A DNA stretch of 64,000 nucleotides from Bradysia coprophila (GCF_014529535.1 NW_023503493.1:4806001-4870000), one strand, 5' to 3'; shown: positions 1 through 11,427, counted from the stretch's first letter. Program-made: numbers and translations. The notes: generated from the letters alone by a model not told the origin.

Positions 1-39
1 ATTGTCGAATGGTTTGGAAAACTAGGCCAGCTAATTTCA

Positions 40-190
40 ATTAATTGGTTGTGAAATTCAATTTTGCGTAACGCCGCTGACAGCGTCACCTCTAGCGATA
101 TCACTTGTTTTAGAAGTTATCACACATATAGACTGTAGACTGCGTCCAACTTTGCTCTGAAAGAGTTTTTGCTGGGATTTACATCAATTC
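40..190 (+). repeat. Dispersed repeat D, copy 1
   Basis: This stretch is about 100-150 bp long and its core reads GCGTCACCTCTAGCGATATC. The same core, with the flanking TTTTGCGTA and TTTTAGAAGT blocks, recurs at about 19,305-19,420, 33,628-33,700 and 61,270-61,350. No coding potential is visible. It is a dispersed element of unknown class; only the homology between copies is seen directly. The rest of 1-313 shows nothing recognisable. Confidence 0.6.
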
Positions 191-313
191 CAAATAAAAA
201 ATCCTCAATCTTCAATTCCTTCTCCTTCTTCTAGGTCTTCGTATTCTTCTTTTCTTACTTTCTTTTCTTTTGCCATAGTCGTTGCCGTAGATGAAAGATA
301 ACTTTGTTGTTTG

Positions 314-799
314 TTAAAATGCATAGTCAACCGTGAAATAATCGTCTTCCATCAGCATCACCAATCTACTCCCGCCTTCTTTAACCAATCTAGCTTTATC
401 ACCTTTAGATTGTTTTCTTTCCATCCACTCCTTGTAATCTTCACAGCTTTGTTTGTGGTGTCCTAAACATATGACTTCTTTCTTCGAATATCGCGGAGTA
501 GAGTTCAATTTGTAGGTCGATGATATTTCATCACTCGTAGCAGTTGTAGTTCGTTCTCTTCGTCGTTGGTATTTATCGATCAACTTTGAGCATACAATAC
601 CCGAAGTAAGTTCTGTGTCACGAGATTCCAGCACTGTTGCTAGCGCATCGTAACTATCTGGTAGCGAATTAATTAAAGTCGCACTGAGAATGAATTCTGC
701 TTTCAATTCTTCACCGAGAGCTAACGATTTTTGAAAGAGTTCGTTCATCTCATTTACATGAGTCACCATGTGACCATTTTCTTCCAACTTCTTTGTCAT
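314..799 (-). pseudogene. Ty1/copia-type gag fragment
   Basis: An open frame of 161 codons resembles the middle of copia-superfamily Gag (UBN2/Retrotran_gag_2 family). The features are LINSLPDSYDALATVLESR, the following helix SKLIDKYQRRRE, and a degenerate CCHC-like zinc knuckle (ICLGHHKQSCEDYKEW) near residues 110-125. Family Gag normally continues into protease, integrase, reverse transcriptase and RNase H in one long polyprotein, and none of these follow on the minus strand below 314. The N-terminal part of Gag is also missing. No LTRs were recognised around it. It is therefore called a truncated retrotransposon remnant and not a host gene. A domesticated gag gene is possible but unsupported. 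Confidence 0.7.
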
Positions 800-2120
800 C
801 AGTTTTACGTATCGATAACTTTGGTAATAAAATTCTCAATTTTCTCTATTTTGTAGCATTTTATGTTGTGCTTTTTCTTTCACTCGATGTTTCAACGCAA
901 TTTATCCCGTGATGAAAAAAATTTAGAAAATCACCTGTCAACCGATTCCTTGGAAAGTCTTTTGAAAACTATAAAATTCAACGCAAAATCGAAGAACATC
1001 CTCAAAAAATCCTCAAAAATCAAAGAAAATTCTCAAGATCTAAGATCTTAGATCCGAGCCTGAATTTATTCCTTTTAAAAATTGGAAAAGATTCGCAAAC
1101 AAAATATATTTTTTTATATTTCTGCAACGCTTGGCATAAATGCAGCTGCGTGGGCCTGCAAATAGAAATATAGACAAATCATATAGAGAGAGAACATGGT
1201 AAGCCATATAACGATCTGACCACACGATTTAATTGAAGCTGTACCTCCAGTGCAACGAAAATCAATACAACTTTATTACACACAATCAGCAATGTGCATA
1301 CATTAATCAACGAATCACTCACTAGTTACATAACAGGTCAATTACACTTCAAATGAAACCCAACAATTGTTGCATCATAACTGTGTGTGCACACGTCGAA
1401 CAACATATTGATGCAAGACAGAAGACAAAAGTGAATTAGCTATCACTGCAATCCTCTTTTATTCAAAAGACAATGAGCAATCATAGCAAAATTACACCTC
1501 AGAGTTATCTATTACAATAGACGGCGAACGATTCGAACGGTATACAAGTACGCACATTTGCTCGCACACCGTTTATTGTAAAGTCATCAATAAGTGCAAT
1601 ATGCAACGTGAAACAAAGTTCCGATAGTTGTTGTGTTTACATCATCTTCCATTTCAAAGAATTTACAGTTGGTATAATCAGATGTGACGGGCATGTAGCG
1701 TGCACTCGGAATTAGTCTGCTGATGATGGATAGATGAAAAGGCTCCGGGTATAGAGTGAATGGATATAATCAAATTAGCTCGTTCCATTACAGTCTATCC
1801 GATAATCAGATCATAGTTTCGTGATTGCACAATCTAATGTAAATACATCTCTAAAAAGTCGTTAAAAGTGAATCTCTGTCGAGGTGTTCAAGTTTTGGCA
1901 GCGCGTTAACACAACATCTAACATTGATTTGTTTCATTAACATCGACTACGTACCAAAGAGACCGTTCAAAAAAAAAAAGAAAATCGGCGTTTTCCGTTT
2001 CGATTTTTTGAAATTAGTTCCTTCGCTGTAAAATGTCAGGATTTCTGTTTTCCGTTTTATGCCCAAAAAAGTTAATTTGAGTTGAAACCAAGAAGAACAG
2101 CTTAGATACGAAGGTATGGG
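800..2120. other. Intergenic, no gene recognised
   Basis: AT-rich sequence with only short frames that show no family resemblance. A poly-A tract lies near 1,969-1,982. Nothing else could be supported. Confidence 0.5.
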
Positions 2121-2128
2121 ATTCACAG

Positions 2129-2484
2129 CAGGGCCTACTTTTTAGAAACTTTTAGAGAAAATCGAGAAATTCAAGAAACTTTGAGAAATTCAAGAAACTT
2201 CAAGAAATTCGAGAAACTTCGAGAAATTTCAAGAAACTAATTTCTCAAGTTTCTTGAAGTTTCTCGAATTTCTCGAATTCGAGAAATTTTACAGTGAACG
2301 ACATCTCAAATGTCTCACTGTCATTTTTTTCAGAGAATGTCATTGTGAATTTGCAATGACACAATAAAATTCTCAGAAAAATTTGACAGTGAGACATTTG
2401 AGATGTCGTTCACTGTAAGAAATTCGAGAAAATTCGAGAAATTTCAAGAAATTCAGGAAATTAGTTTCTAAAAAGTAGGCCCTG
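2129..2484. mobile_element. hAT-type MITE, 356 bp, with 8-bp target duplication
   Basis: The ends are perfect 22-bp terminal inverted repeats (2,129-2,150 and 2,463-2,484) beginning CAGGGCCTAC. The element is flanked on both sides by ATTCACAG (2,121-2,128 and 2,485-2,492). An 8-bp duplication with CAG...CTG ends is characteristic of the hAT superfamily. Inside are many copies of GAGAAATTC/GAAACTTC motifs in both orientations and a second perfect palindrome (arms 2,291-2,323 and 2,384-2,416, beginning ACAGTGAACG). There is no transposase, so the element is non-autonomous. Confidence 0.9.
2291..2416. repeat. Inner 33-bp perfect inverted repeat of the hAT MITE
   Basis: Arms of 33 bp (2,291-2,323; 2,384-2,416) pair perfectly around a 60-bp loop. 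The repeat is nested inside the outer terminal inverted repeats, so the whole MITE folds as a two-tier hairpin. Confidence 0.85.
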
Positions 2485-2504
2485 ATTCACAGTAATAATT
2501 TTTA

Positions 2505-2690
2505 TCACATACGCGCGTAGTTTGGATGTCAAAATTACTTAACTAGATGAATAATTCAAAAATTACACTTCAGTTCTATGTTGCCTCGTTTTCGCTTATG
2601 TGATAAAATAGAGTACACACTTGTCACTATCAGTCTTGGCAAGCCTCGACTTCTTCGTGACAAGTGTGTAATATATATAAAATGAAAAAT
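2505..2690. repeat. Dispersed repeat shared with 34,720-34,850
   Basis: The block around ACACTTCAGTTCTATGTTG, and the GACTTCTTCGTGACAAGTGT segment, match the reverse complement of about 34,720-34,850. The local sequence also has a short inverted repeat (ACACACTTGTCAC against GTGACAAGTGTGT). It is a dispersed repeat of unknown class. Confidence 0.6.
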
Positions 2691-3124
2691 TGGCATCAAG
2701 TCATGATACGAAATCACGCTCCGACACCAGGAATACTTGCACATTCCAAGGCACAGAAACGTCCTCTTCCCTTTAAATGAATGCGACGCATATCTTAAGA
2801 ATGTCTTTTATACGGTAGTTGATGCACCTCTTAAGCACCTCTTGCGGCTAGAAAATACGAAAAACGAGCCATCAGAACAGTCGGAGCGTTTGCTGCGACT
2901 GAGCCCCGTACAAACCCGTATATCTATTGCGTACGTGACCCTAGTGCGTCTGTCACCCTACTTTGACCGTAAGCCTATTGCGCCGGTTAATGTAGTTAAA
3001 GTAAAATTATTATGTAATATGTACATCTTACAAATTGCGCATAGCGCAATTACGAAGCCCCGTACGACGTTCCTTTCAAAAGAAACAAAAATTTCAAATC
3101 GCCCTAAAATTTTATTTTTTTGAA

Positions 3125-3705
3125 GGGCCTAGTATCGGCCTCAGTCCGAGGACCCAAATTTAAAATTTTTTTCAACTACATTCTATTCGGCCTTTGATTA
3201 CCTTTTAAATGAAACAAAAATTACGAAAAACGAATGAAATTTGCTCGTGTTATATGTAAAATACACATAGGGCCCTAGTATCGGCCTCAGTCCGAGGACC
3301 CAAATTTTTTTTTTTTTCAACTACATTCTATTTGGCCTTTGATTACCTCCCAAATGAAACAAAAATTACGAAAAACGGATAAAATTTGCTCGAGTTATAT
3401 GTAAAATACACATAAGGCCCTAGTAGTGGCCTTAGTCCAAGGACCCAAATTTAATTTTTTTTCAACAACATTCTATTCGGCCTTTGATTACCTTCCAAAT
3501 GAAACAAAAATTACGAAAAACGGATGAAATGTACTCGAGTTATATGTGAAATACACATAGGGCCCTAGTAGCGGCCTTAGGCCAAGGACCCAAATTTAAT
3601 TTTTTTTTCAACAACATTCTATTCGGCATTCGATTACCTTCCAAATCAAACAAAAATTACGAAAAACGAATGAAATTTACTCGAGTTCTATGTAAAATAC
3701 ACATA
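3125..3705 (+). repeat. Tandem array, four units of about 145 bp, inside A1
   Basis: Unit starts are seen at about 3,125, 3,270, 3,415 and 3,560, and the array ends at 3,706. Each unit runs through CGGCCTTAGTCC, the ACATTCTATTCGGC block, GAAACAAAAATTACG and a TATGTAAAATACACATA junction. The units have diverged by substitutions. Confidence 0.8.
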
Positions 3706-4004
3706 GGGCCCTAGTAGCATTTCACTTCTAAGGCCCTAACTCACGGTCCACTCACCCGATTTTAAAAAACTTTTTTTTCCTGGATTGGTATTGACAATAC
3801 CTATCATTTGCCGTGTCATTTACATTTCCATCGTTTATTTTGCCATAAATATCACCAAAAGACCTTAAATCACTTAGGTGGCCCTAACTCACGAAGGGCC
3901 GACCCGAATATGCCCATCTTCGAACTTAGCCTCACTATTTCGACTATCTTTCAGGGGAAAAAAATTTTTTGAAATCGGATTTGATTTACTCAAGATATCG
4001 GCGT

Positions 4005-4043
4005 GACAGACGGACAGACGGACAGACGGACAGACGGACAGAC
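4005..4043 (+). repeat. (ACAGACGG)n microsatellite in A1
   Basis: About four to five perfect octamers. The same octamer expands to a longer run in copy A2 (about 15,705-15,755), so copy number varies between homologous elements. Confidence 0.9.
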
Positions 4044-4176
4044 AAAATTTTTATTGCAGATTCGTCATCTATGAACATAGGCAAACACTTTGCCCTTACC
4101 GTCTGCTTCGAATTCCATCAATTACACACGGCATCGTAATCCTATAAGCCCCTTTGTACTTCGTACGGGGCTAAAA

Positions 4177-5528
4177 AGCTATTGACCTAGACGGTAATGG
4201 GTCGTTTTCTGGGAACAAGCCAACAAAATATAAACTCGTTCATTGTATGTATGCGTTGCCTCGCCTTCGACTCGATCAAACACAAGCTCTATGTGAACGA
4301 ATTGACACTCAGGAATTTCATGCGTTCGCTCCATGTGATGTAAATATCTACTACTGACATGTGGGGATTTTGTTTCAGTTTTTTTGTAAAAAAAAATCAC
4401 TTTTAATCCTTAGACACTGTAGTTTATCATTGTCGTATCAGTCATACATAAAAACTGAATGAACTGAATCATTGTGTATGAATCAGTTGAAAGTACTTAT
4501 GTAACAAATGAAGTAGTAGATTCTTTCACTGTTACCCAAGGTCGGTTGTTGGTAAATTTAACGAAATATTTTATTGGTGATCTCGGTAAATTTTCGATAA
4601 ATTAAGTTACCAATAATAGGAAACGAATCTGACAGTACCGTGCAATCTTCAGTGTAACCTCAGGTCAGTCAGTCTGAAGCTGAATCTTGGAACGTCTTTT
4701 ATGACGGATCCCCAACACACAAAACAAAATGTTCATAATAGATTATGGCGATTCAACCATCGTCAACCGTTGCGTTCGCTTCTTCTTCACCATCTTCTTA
4801 ATTTCGAGTGTATGACTTACGTAAAAGTGTACGCTAGGTAGCTTTTGAATGTACCATACCTCCACACAGTCTCTCTTTATATGGATTTTAATTCATAGTT
4901 CAATAAACAGGCAACTTAACGAAGAAGAAAAAAACCGTGAGTGATTTGAACACGTATACGGTTACTTATGTACATTATATCTACATCAGTCGCAACAAGA
5001 AATAACATAACATGTAATTCAATTTCAATTTCATCTCTCCGGTGTAAGTAATGTAACAACAAGACAGAAAAAAATTCGAAAAAAAAATTAGAAAATTAAA
5101 CGCCGTTTTGATTTCACTTTCGTTTATGTTGGTTTTTTTCTCACTTTTTTTTTCATTTTCATTTTATTAACGGAGCATCAATCGTGAATCATCTCATCAC
5201 ATACGATTAATGCATAATCAGTTATGTTTGTTTGATGGATATAAACAGATAAAAATGGACATTTGGAGAGAATGTTTTTTTGCTGAATGGTTTTAATGCA
5301 GTAAATATGGTGTGCCGTGTGCGTAATGGCTGCAAAATTGCATCAAATGGTTGTTATAATCTGGTTGATTTAATTGATTTTTTGCATTAATATTATCTAA
5401 CCGAGAGGATTTCTGCAATGATTTTCGCATCAGTTCGGTAAATTCATCTAAGTGAATTGGCATTTTCTACAAACAATATTTTCAATAAAGTTCAACTGAG
5501 CATTAGTCGTAGAAGGGAATCAAAAACA
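4177..5528. other. Intergenic, no gene recognised
   Basis: AT-rich DNA with short homopolymer stretches. No frame with family resemblance, RNA gene or clear inverted repeat was found. Confidence 0.5.
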
Positions 5529-6719
5529 TAGCTAACGCCGACCCGTACGAAACACCTATTCGTATCAAAAGCCTTTAATGTGAAACTCTTCATTTCTCTT
5601 ACTTCATTTTCTTCTCTGCTGAAAAACTATTCTTCCTTTTAAATCACTTACATTATCCACTCTTTGCCTTGTTATCATATACAATTAAACTGCCGGAGGC
5701 AATATAGACAGCCCCGTACGAAGTCAAATTTCATAAATTCCTATTTAAACATCTATATACCGCTATATTTACCTATATTTCACTGTAAATAAACATTTCA
5801 CAGATGAATATGCTATTATATAGCTCTATATGCCTGTATATAGCTCAATATAGCTGTATATAGGTATATATAGATGTCCATATATGGAATCCCTGAAACC
5901 CCTCACACTTAACACATTATTTCCATGTTAACAGAAACTCTCTAAGCATCATTTTTCCCAATATATATCACTTTTAATAAAATCCAATATGGCCGCCGGC
6001 AGCCATTTTGTTAGGAAACCGAAAATAGTACCGATGCTTTACATTCGTTAATACCTTTCAAACAAAAAAAAATCATGAAATTCGGTCAAAATTTACTCGA
6101 GATATTGACAAAATACTCCACGTTCACTGTACGGCCGAGTAGCCAGATAAGAGCTCACTCCAATAGACCTAGCTCACGCTCCGGAGAACATAATTTCATA
6201 AACTTTTTTTTCCCTGATTGGTACGGTCAATACCTATCTAATAAAGCTAAAACGAACGAAATATGTTCAAATTTGGCCGGCCTACAAGCAAAAACTGCTT
6301 GCCGCCCTGTGCCTGTTTCACACCAAGGGGTCTAACTCACAAGTCGGTCATCCGATTTCCATAAACTTTTTTTTGTCGATCGGTATTGTAAATGTCTTTC
6401 GATGTATCATTTACGAGTATAGCGTTTAAATGTCCGGAGATATTTTCGAAAAACCGTAAAGCACTTATTGGGCCCCAGCTCAGGAGGGGTCGATCCAAAA
6501 TCACTCATCTTCGAACTTAGCCTGTCTTTTGACATTACCAAACGGGGAAAAAAAGAATTTTCAAAATCGGATGCGACGGACGGACGGACATTTTTTTTTC
6601 TTGCTGATTTGGCATCTCTGGACAACCACAATAGGTTTCCCCTTACTCAGGGAGTCCAATTCGACGTGTTACAAACGTATGCGTAAACCTATAAGACCGC
6701 AGTACTTCGTACGGGTCTA
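5529..6719 (+). mobile_element. Repeat family B, copy B1 (uninterrupted)
   Basis: The element starts TAGCTAACGCCGACCCGTAC and ends GTACTTCGTACGGGTCTA. GACCCGTACGAA near the left end inverts to TTCGTACGGGTC at the right end. It contains a TATA-rich microsatellite zone (about 5,750-5,880), the ACAGCCATTTTG block and a short GACGGACGGAC run near 6,577. No coding frame of consequence is present. It is homologous along its whole length to 13,861-16,563 apart from the insertion in that copy. Target duplications are ambiguous (AACA on both sides). Confidence 0.75.
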
Positions 6720-6864
6720 AACATTGTTGATTCAGTCAACACTTTGGTTCACCGAACCACCAACATAGAAGCATTTTCATGGCTCTGTGTAGAACCGAAC
6801 AGATCACCATGTACTCGAATGAAAAAAATCAAAATCTATTACTTCATATTGTTCAACACGATTC

Positions 6865-7170
6865 GCTAGTTTCTAAACTTTTTCATTTTTGATGATACCT
6901 TTTCATCAGAATCCTTTTTGTAAAATGTATGTCCGCAATAACGACCACAAATGTGATAGCTTAAAATAAAATTTAGTTTTGGTTGTAGCAGTGTGACCAG
7001 CTCTGGTCCTGAAATTTGCATAAACTGCTCAGTATTCTCAGAGCTGGTCATACTACTACAACCAAATCTATTTTCTGTTGAAAGCTAACACATTCGTGGT
7101 CGTAATTGCGGTCATATAGTCCCGAAAAAGGATTCTTGTGGAGAATTTCATCAAAAGTAAACTAAAATCT
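6865..7170. mobile_element. Fold-back element, about 300 bp
   Basis: There are long imperfect inverted arms, best between 6,932-7,005 and 7,039-7,112. The centre pairs GGTTGTAGCAGTGTGACCAG with CTGGTCATACTACTACAACC, and pairing weakens outwards to about 6,885 and 7,165. One arm of the same family recurs at 23,403-23,485. No coding capacity. The exact ends are not determined. Confidence 0.65.
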
Positions 7171-8026
7171 AGTATTTAAAAGACGTCGAAATGTTTGCCT
7201 CTTAAGCCGATGGCACAGGCTGAATTCACACTCACTCCGTTTTGAATCCGTCTGCTTGACAGATGTGTTTAAACAATATAAAAGAGGCGTGGATTTCGTA
7301 AATGGAGGCAAAACAGAAACAAATCGTGCCTTAGGCTTCCCTTGCTATTGAAAATTCGCAAAATTTCCTTTTTCCGACATCGTCGTCATCGTTTTAGTGT
7401 ACTCTAAAATTACAGTTGACGTCGGTGAAATTTTGCCATGAATTTGATTCCACTCTTCATGTCTTCATACACGGGTAAAATAGTCACACGCAGACGCGTG
7501 TGGTAGTGGTAAAACCGTATAAAGACGTGTGAGGCTTTTGTTTGTATGAGTAGACCATCTGAAAAACTGCTGAGCCAAAGTATTGCCTACACGCGTAACG
7601 TAGTAGTACAGACTTACAGCTAAAATGCACTAGATTGATTCTTTTAAAAAACCACCTATCAAAATCGGGCCCATTTTGTCTGGGATGGATATATACATGG
7701 TTTGAAAGGTGTTTGCCAGTAGACCTCAAAACAGGCTCAGATAATCTCGAGCTACACCTGGTTGCTGGTGGAAGATCTCCGAAGGTGGAAAAATGGTGTT
7801 TTTTAACCTCATTTTTGGCCACTAAATGTGAGTAACACAGGTGAGAGTGGGCTCGTTGGAAAGCTGAGGTCAAATACTTTCAGGTCATGACACTTTTGAG
7901 AACATCCATTGATATATGTTAAAAAAAATGTACAACAAAAATTTTCGAAATCGCTGTGAGCTTCAGAAAGAACTGGGATGGTACTGATGACGGTTTTTGT
8001 GAACCTCACATGCTAGCTGTAACGTA
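7171..8026. other. Intergenic, no gene recognised
   Basis: Overlapping open frames occur on both strands at 7,484-7,873 and 7,809-8,009, but none resembles a known family and their composition is not gene-like. Confidence 0.45.
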
Positions 8027-8160
8027 CATTATCTAAGCTTTCCATTGATACCTCATTTGCTGGTGAATTTTACGAGTACCGGGTGTACTAACATAAAAAT
8101 CTGTTATGTGGACAATCACCAGCACTGCAAATGAGGTATCAATGGAAAGCTGAGATAATG
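8027..8160. repeat. Inverted repeat (hairpin), MITE-like
   Basis: AGCTTTCCATTGATACCTCA (from 8,036) pairs with TGAGGTATCAATGGAAAGCT (ending 8,151), and the pairing extends through CATTATCT / AGATAATG at the outer edges. No clear target duplication was found. Confidence 0.65.
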
Positions 8161-8336
8161 TGCTGAAAATAACAATAATATGCTGAGTATCTTGGTTATT
8201 GTCTTTTCGACTGTGGAGCTTACTATATACAATGTATAACCGAACCGAAGGCTAGGCACACAACTACACTTGTCTGCAAACAATTACCGAAGCAGGTTGC
8301 TCAAAAGCGGACGAGTTAGTTGGCGAGTATCGCAAA

Positions 8337-8525
8337 AAGTTGTTACCTCATGTAATGAATTACTTTCGCTGGATTCAATATATTAATCTGGTTTATTGCC
8401 TGTCCCATATTATCAGCAATGAATGAATTCACGGAAAATGAACCGAAAATATTCTGCATGTAATGCATCACTTTCGAAGGGGAAATTGGAGATGTAATGG
8501 TCAACTTTCGCATGGGACAGGCAAT
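8337..8525. repeat. Dispersed repeat related to 35,310-35,455
   Basis: The motifs GTTACCTCATGTAATGAATTACTTTCGC and GTCAACTTTCGCATGGGACA (given here only as landmarks at about 8,341 and 8,500) recur in the same order in inverted or rearranged form near 35,330-35,455. The element is undefined and non-coding. Confidence 0.5.
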
Positions 8526-8633
8526 AATAGTAGATTACTATACCAGGGAAGTAATTTGATATGTCGTATTCATCGTGATACGATATATCAAATAGATAGG
8601 AACGGAATGGTCCTATTACCTCCCTAGTAAAGT

Positions 8634-9051
8634 AATAGTTATTTACGTATCGATTGAGTAGGCCGAAAGAGTTACGTATTAAGTTTTTCATGTGTCGGGG
8701 CCGAAAATGAGGGAGTTTCGAGATTTTTCTCGGGTTTTCGACCCCTTACATGAAAATTTTTTTGAGTATCTGTTTTGGACGATTGATTTTAGGCACTTTC
8801 GCATGTAACCCTCACTTCGTTCGGGCTACAACTCGCGAAATTGCCTAAAATGAATCGTCCAAAACAGATACACAAATAACTATTATATGCTGCCTACTGG
8901 GGACGAAAGTTGAAAAATGTAAGCCCAAGGGCCGAAAGTGACAGAAAATTGTAAGCCGAAGGGGCGAAAGCGAAGCTTTCGCCGCGTGGGCTTACATATC
9001 TGTCACTTTCGGCCCGTGGGTTTACATTTTTTTCTTTCGTCCCGCAGTAGG
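8634..9051. mobile_element. Palindromic MITE with a 198-bp internal insertion
   Basis: The sequence matches 56,398-56,599 (TACGTATCGATTGAG, then GAGTTACGTATTAAGTTTT, then ATATGCTGCCTACTGGGGAC). Its right half forms a palindrome: GACGAAAG...TGTAAGCCCAAGGGCCGAAAGTGACAG pairs with the inverse ending CTTTCGTCCCGCAGTAGGA (landmarks only). In this copy the segment 8,687-8,884 separates GTATTAAGTTTT from ATATGCTGCC; it is absent from the other copy. The insert is itself an inverted repeat with arms around ATCTGTTTTGGACGATTGAT and its inverse. Confidence 0.65.
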
Positions 9052-9394
9052 AATTTCAATGTCAATTTCAATTTATTTGTAATCAAAGAACAAAAAGGAT
9101 CACTCCTTATACAAATGTTCCGACGTTAACAAAGTATACATTTTTTTAATAATAAACAAAACAAGAAAGGAATGAGTGAAAGTAGTACAATTTAACTTGA
9201 GCCTCAATCAAAATAGAAAAAAAAACTGAAGATAACAAAAAATAAAAATAAAAATAAAAGACAATAAAGAAGAGTCATAGCGGACTGTACGCATCAACAA
9301 CATAATCAAAAACCAATGACAACATATAAGTTCTTAACGATAAAGATATACCAACAATGCCTGTGTGCTATTACTGAAACGGTAAAGGTCGTAA

Positions 9395-9418
9395 GGTATG
9401 GTATGGTATGGTATGGTA
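9395..9418 (-). repeat. (ATACC)n pentamer tail downstream of a LINE frame
   Basis: About five perfect GGTAT units (read on the minus strand as ATACC). They lie some 35 bp beyond the stop codon of the LINE fragment at 9,453. This is where CR1/L2-like elements carry short terminal repeats, so it may be the true 3' end of that LINE. Confidence 0.6.
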
Positions 9419-10097
9419 CCAGTGGACGGTGTGAAACATTTATTCCAATTACTCAAATAATCCGTTGTCGACTGATGAAATGTTCCAGACAACGCCTTTT
9501 GAAAGATGGTAGGGATCCTGTTTGTTTAACGACATTTGGTAACCTGTTGTATTCCGATACAGCATCAACAAAGAATGAATGATTGTATTGACTAGTAGTG
9601 TGACGAGGAATGATTAGTAAGCTGGAGCGCCTCGATAGTTGTAGATTATCAAAAAGATAACTCGGTGACTTGTCGATGAGTAGTTTGAAGACGAGGATTA
9701 TTGACCGGTGCTTAAGAAATTCGATAATTGGGCAGCCCAAAATACGATTTACATATTTCCTCGTACTACCACGTCTCCGAATTCCAAACACAAACCGTAC
9801 ACACGCAGCAAAAGCTCTCTCAACCACTTGTATAGATTTCGCATTCAGATTTGACGAGTAAACTGATCCGCAGTATGTGAATAAGGGCAGAATGAGTGAC
9901 TTGACCAACATGAGTCTGGTGTGCCATGAAAGAACGTGGTGATTCGGCCATAAACTTCTCAGCCTCGAAAACACTTTGGCACTGAGATCAGTCGCGTGAG
10001 CACTAAACATAAGATTAGCATCCATGGTGATTCCAAGATTACGAACATTATCAGAATAGTTAACCGTGACCCCATCAATAACAATGTTAGGTATAAT

Positions 10098-11427
10098 CAG
10101 AGATGGGAAATTACCGGTAATTTATTTATTGTCGGTAATATTACGTAATATTACGGTAATATTACGTAACATTGGGTAATATTACCGAAATCTTAAATTA
10201 CCAATATTACCGATGTTTCGGTAATATTACATAATTTACCAATACAAAATTGTAACAATATTTTACTATCAGACTCATGCGAAAGTTGAATATTATTCAG
10301 CAATATGTCCTTTGCGAAAATTATCCTTTATACGGTGGACTATTTTCTGTTCATTTTTCGTGAATTTTATGTGAAACTCAACTTTCGCATGTGTCACACG
10401 GTAAACCAGTACCTTCGATACTGCTACAAAATTGATAGCTTATGAAACAACTTTGTGATACTCGGAAACTCACTCGTGTGTTTTTGAGCAACTTGTTTGA
10501 TTGACTCTACATTTGTCAAAAAGACAGTAACCGGAGCTTGTTGCTGGAAAACACCTTTATCACATAAAAGAATTACTTTCTCAGCATGGAATGTAAACTA
10601 CTATTACATGCGTCACTTTGAGCTTTCCTCAGTATAGTATAGTTTTACTGAACAAGACAACAGGTAAAAATGAATGAATTACATTAGCAGCATGGAGACT
10701 ACTATTACATGCTTCACTTTGAGCTTTGTTGAGTAAAGTATAGTTTGACTGAACAAGAATGTGGAATCTTACTTATTGCGTAGATGTTTCCAAATGTTTG
10801 TTTCGACTATTCAGATAACCAAACTCGTATTCGGCTAGTTGAAGAAGGGGTACACGAGTCGAAAGACTTGGAAGCACTTGTGTTACGTTATCACGCTAGA
10901 TTGTATGTCGCTACCACAATATTCAACGATGGCAGTGCCGGAAACTCGGTCTTTTAGTATACGAAATTTGAAATGAAATTTCATTTGCTAACAAATTTCA
11001 GTTTTCATTCTAAGCCCGTGTTCTTATGAAGTGACAGAAGACCGAGTTGCCGACGGCGTCATTCAATGACAACTCTGAGAGAAATCGTAAAAATCCACGC
11101 TCTTTTAATTATCAATTTCGGTTGAAGCTCATTCAAATGTGTATACTACTCGACTGTTTTTGAACAAGTTGTTTAACTAGGCTGAACTAGGCCTAACTAA
11201 AACAAAATTATACGATAAAATACACTTGAATTTGCTAAAAACGAGTAATTTTTGTTGAAAATGATTAAAATTTACAATATGTTAACTGATTTTTGGTAAT
11301 ATTACGTAACTTACGTAATATTACCGAGGCTTTAAATTACCAATATTACCGAGCTTCGGGTATATTACGTAATTTTACGTAATATTACCGGGTAATATTA
11401 CACGGTAATATTACGGGCCCATCTCTG
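10098..11427. mobile_element. Non-autonomous hAT element, 1,330 bp, inserted in a LINE
   Basis: The ends are CAGAGATGGG (10,098-10,107) and CCCATCTCTG (11,418-11,427). Both flanks carry GGTATAAT (10,090-10,097 and 11,428-11,435), an 8-bp duplication diagnostic of hAT. About 150 bp inside each end lie many copies of the palindrome GTAATATTAC and of TTACCAATATTACCGA, arranged as mirrored subterminal arrays. Inside there is a direct duplication of about 90 bp (about 10,569-10,660 and 10,676-10,762). No transposase frame is visible. Confidence 0.92.
10569..10762 (+). repeat. Direct duplication inside the hAT element
   Basis: Two diverged units, about 105 bp apart, share CTACTATTACATGC, CACTTTGAGCTTT and ACTGAACAAGA. 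Confidence 0.75.

Larger units (their letters stand above)
2862..4176 (+). mobile_element. Repeat family A, copy A1 (GTACGGGG-ended element with internal tandem array)
   Basis: This is a non-coding element that starts near ACGAGCCATCAGAACAG and ends ACTTCGTACGGGGCTAAAA. An AGCCCCGTAC motif near the left end is the inverse of GTACGGGGCT at the right end, so there are short subterminal inverted repeats. Between 3,125 and 3,706 lie four tandem units of about 145 bp, each starting GGGCC(C)TAGTA. A conserved tail follows and contains an (ACAGACGG)n octamer run at about 4,005-4,043. The same architecture occurs at 14,403-15,890 (nested) and at 58,806-60,216 on the other strand. No transposase frame is seen. 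The class is unknown; a non-autonomous DNA transposon is a guess. Confidence 0.75.

Noticed and set aside
7484..7873. A 129-codon minus-strand frame
   Set aside because: No family resemblance, and an overlapping frame on the other strand is equally long; treated as chance.
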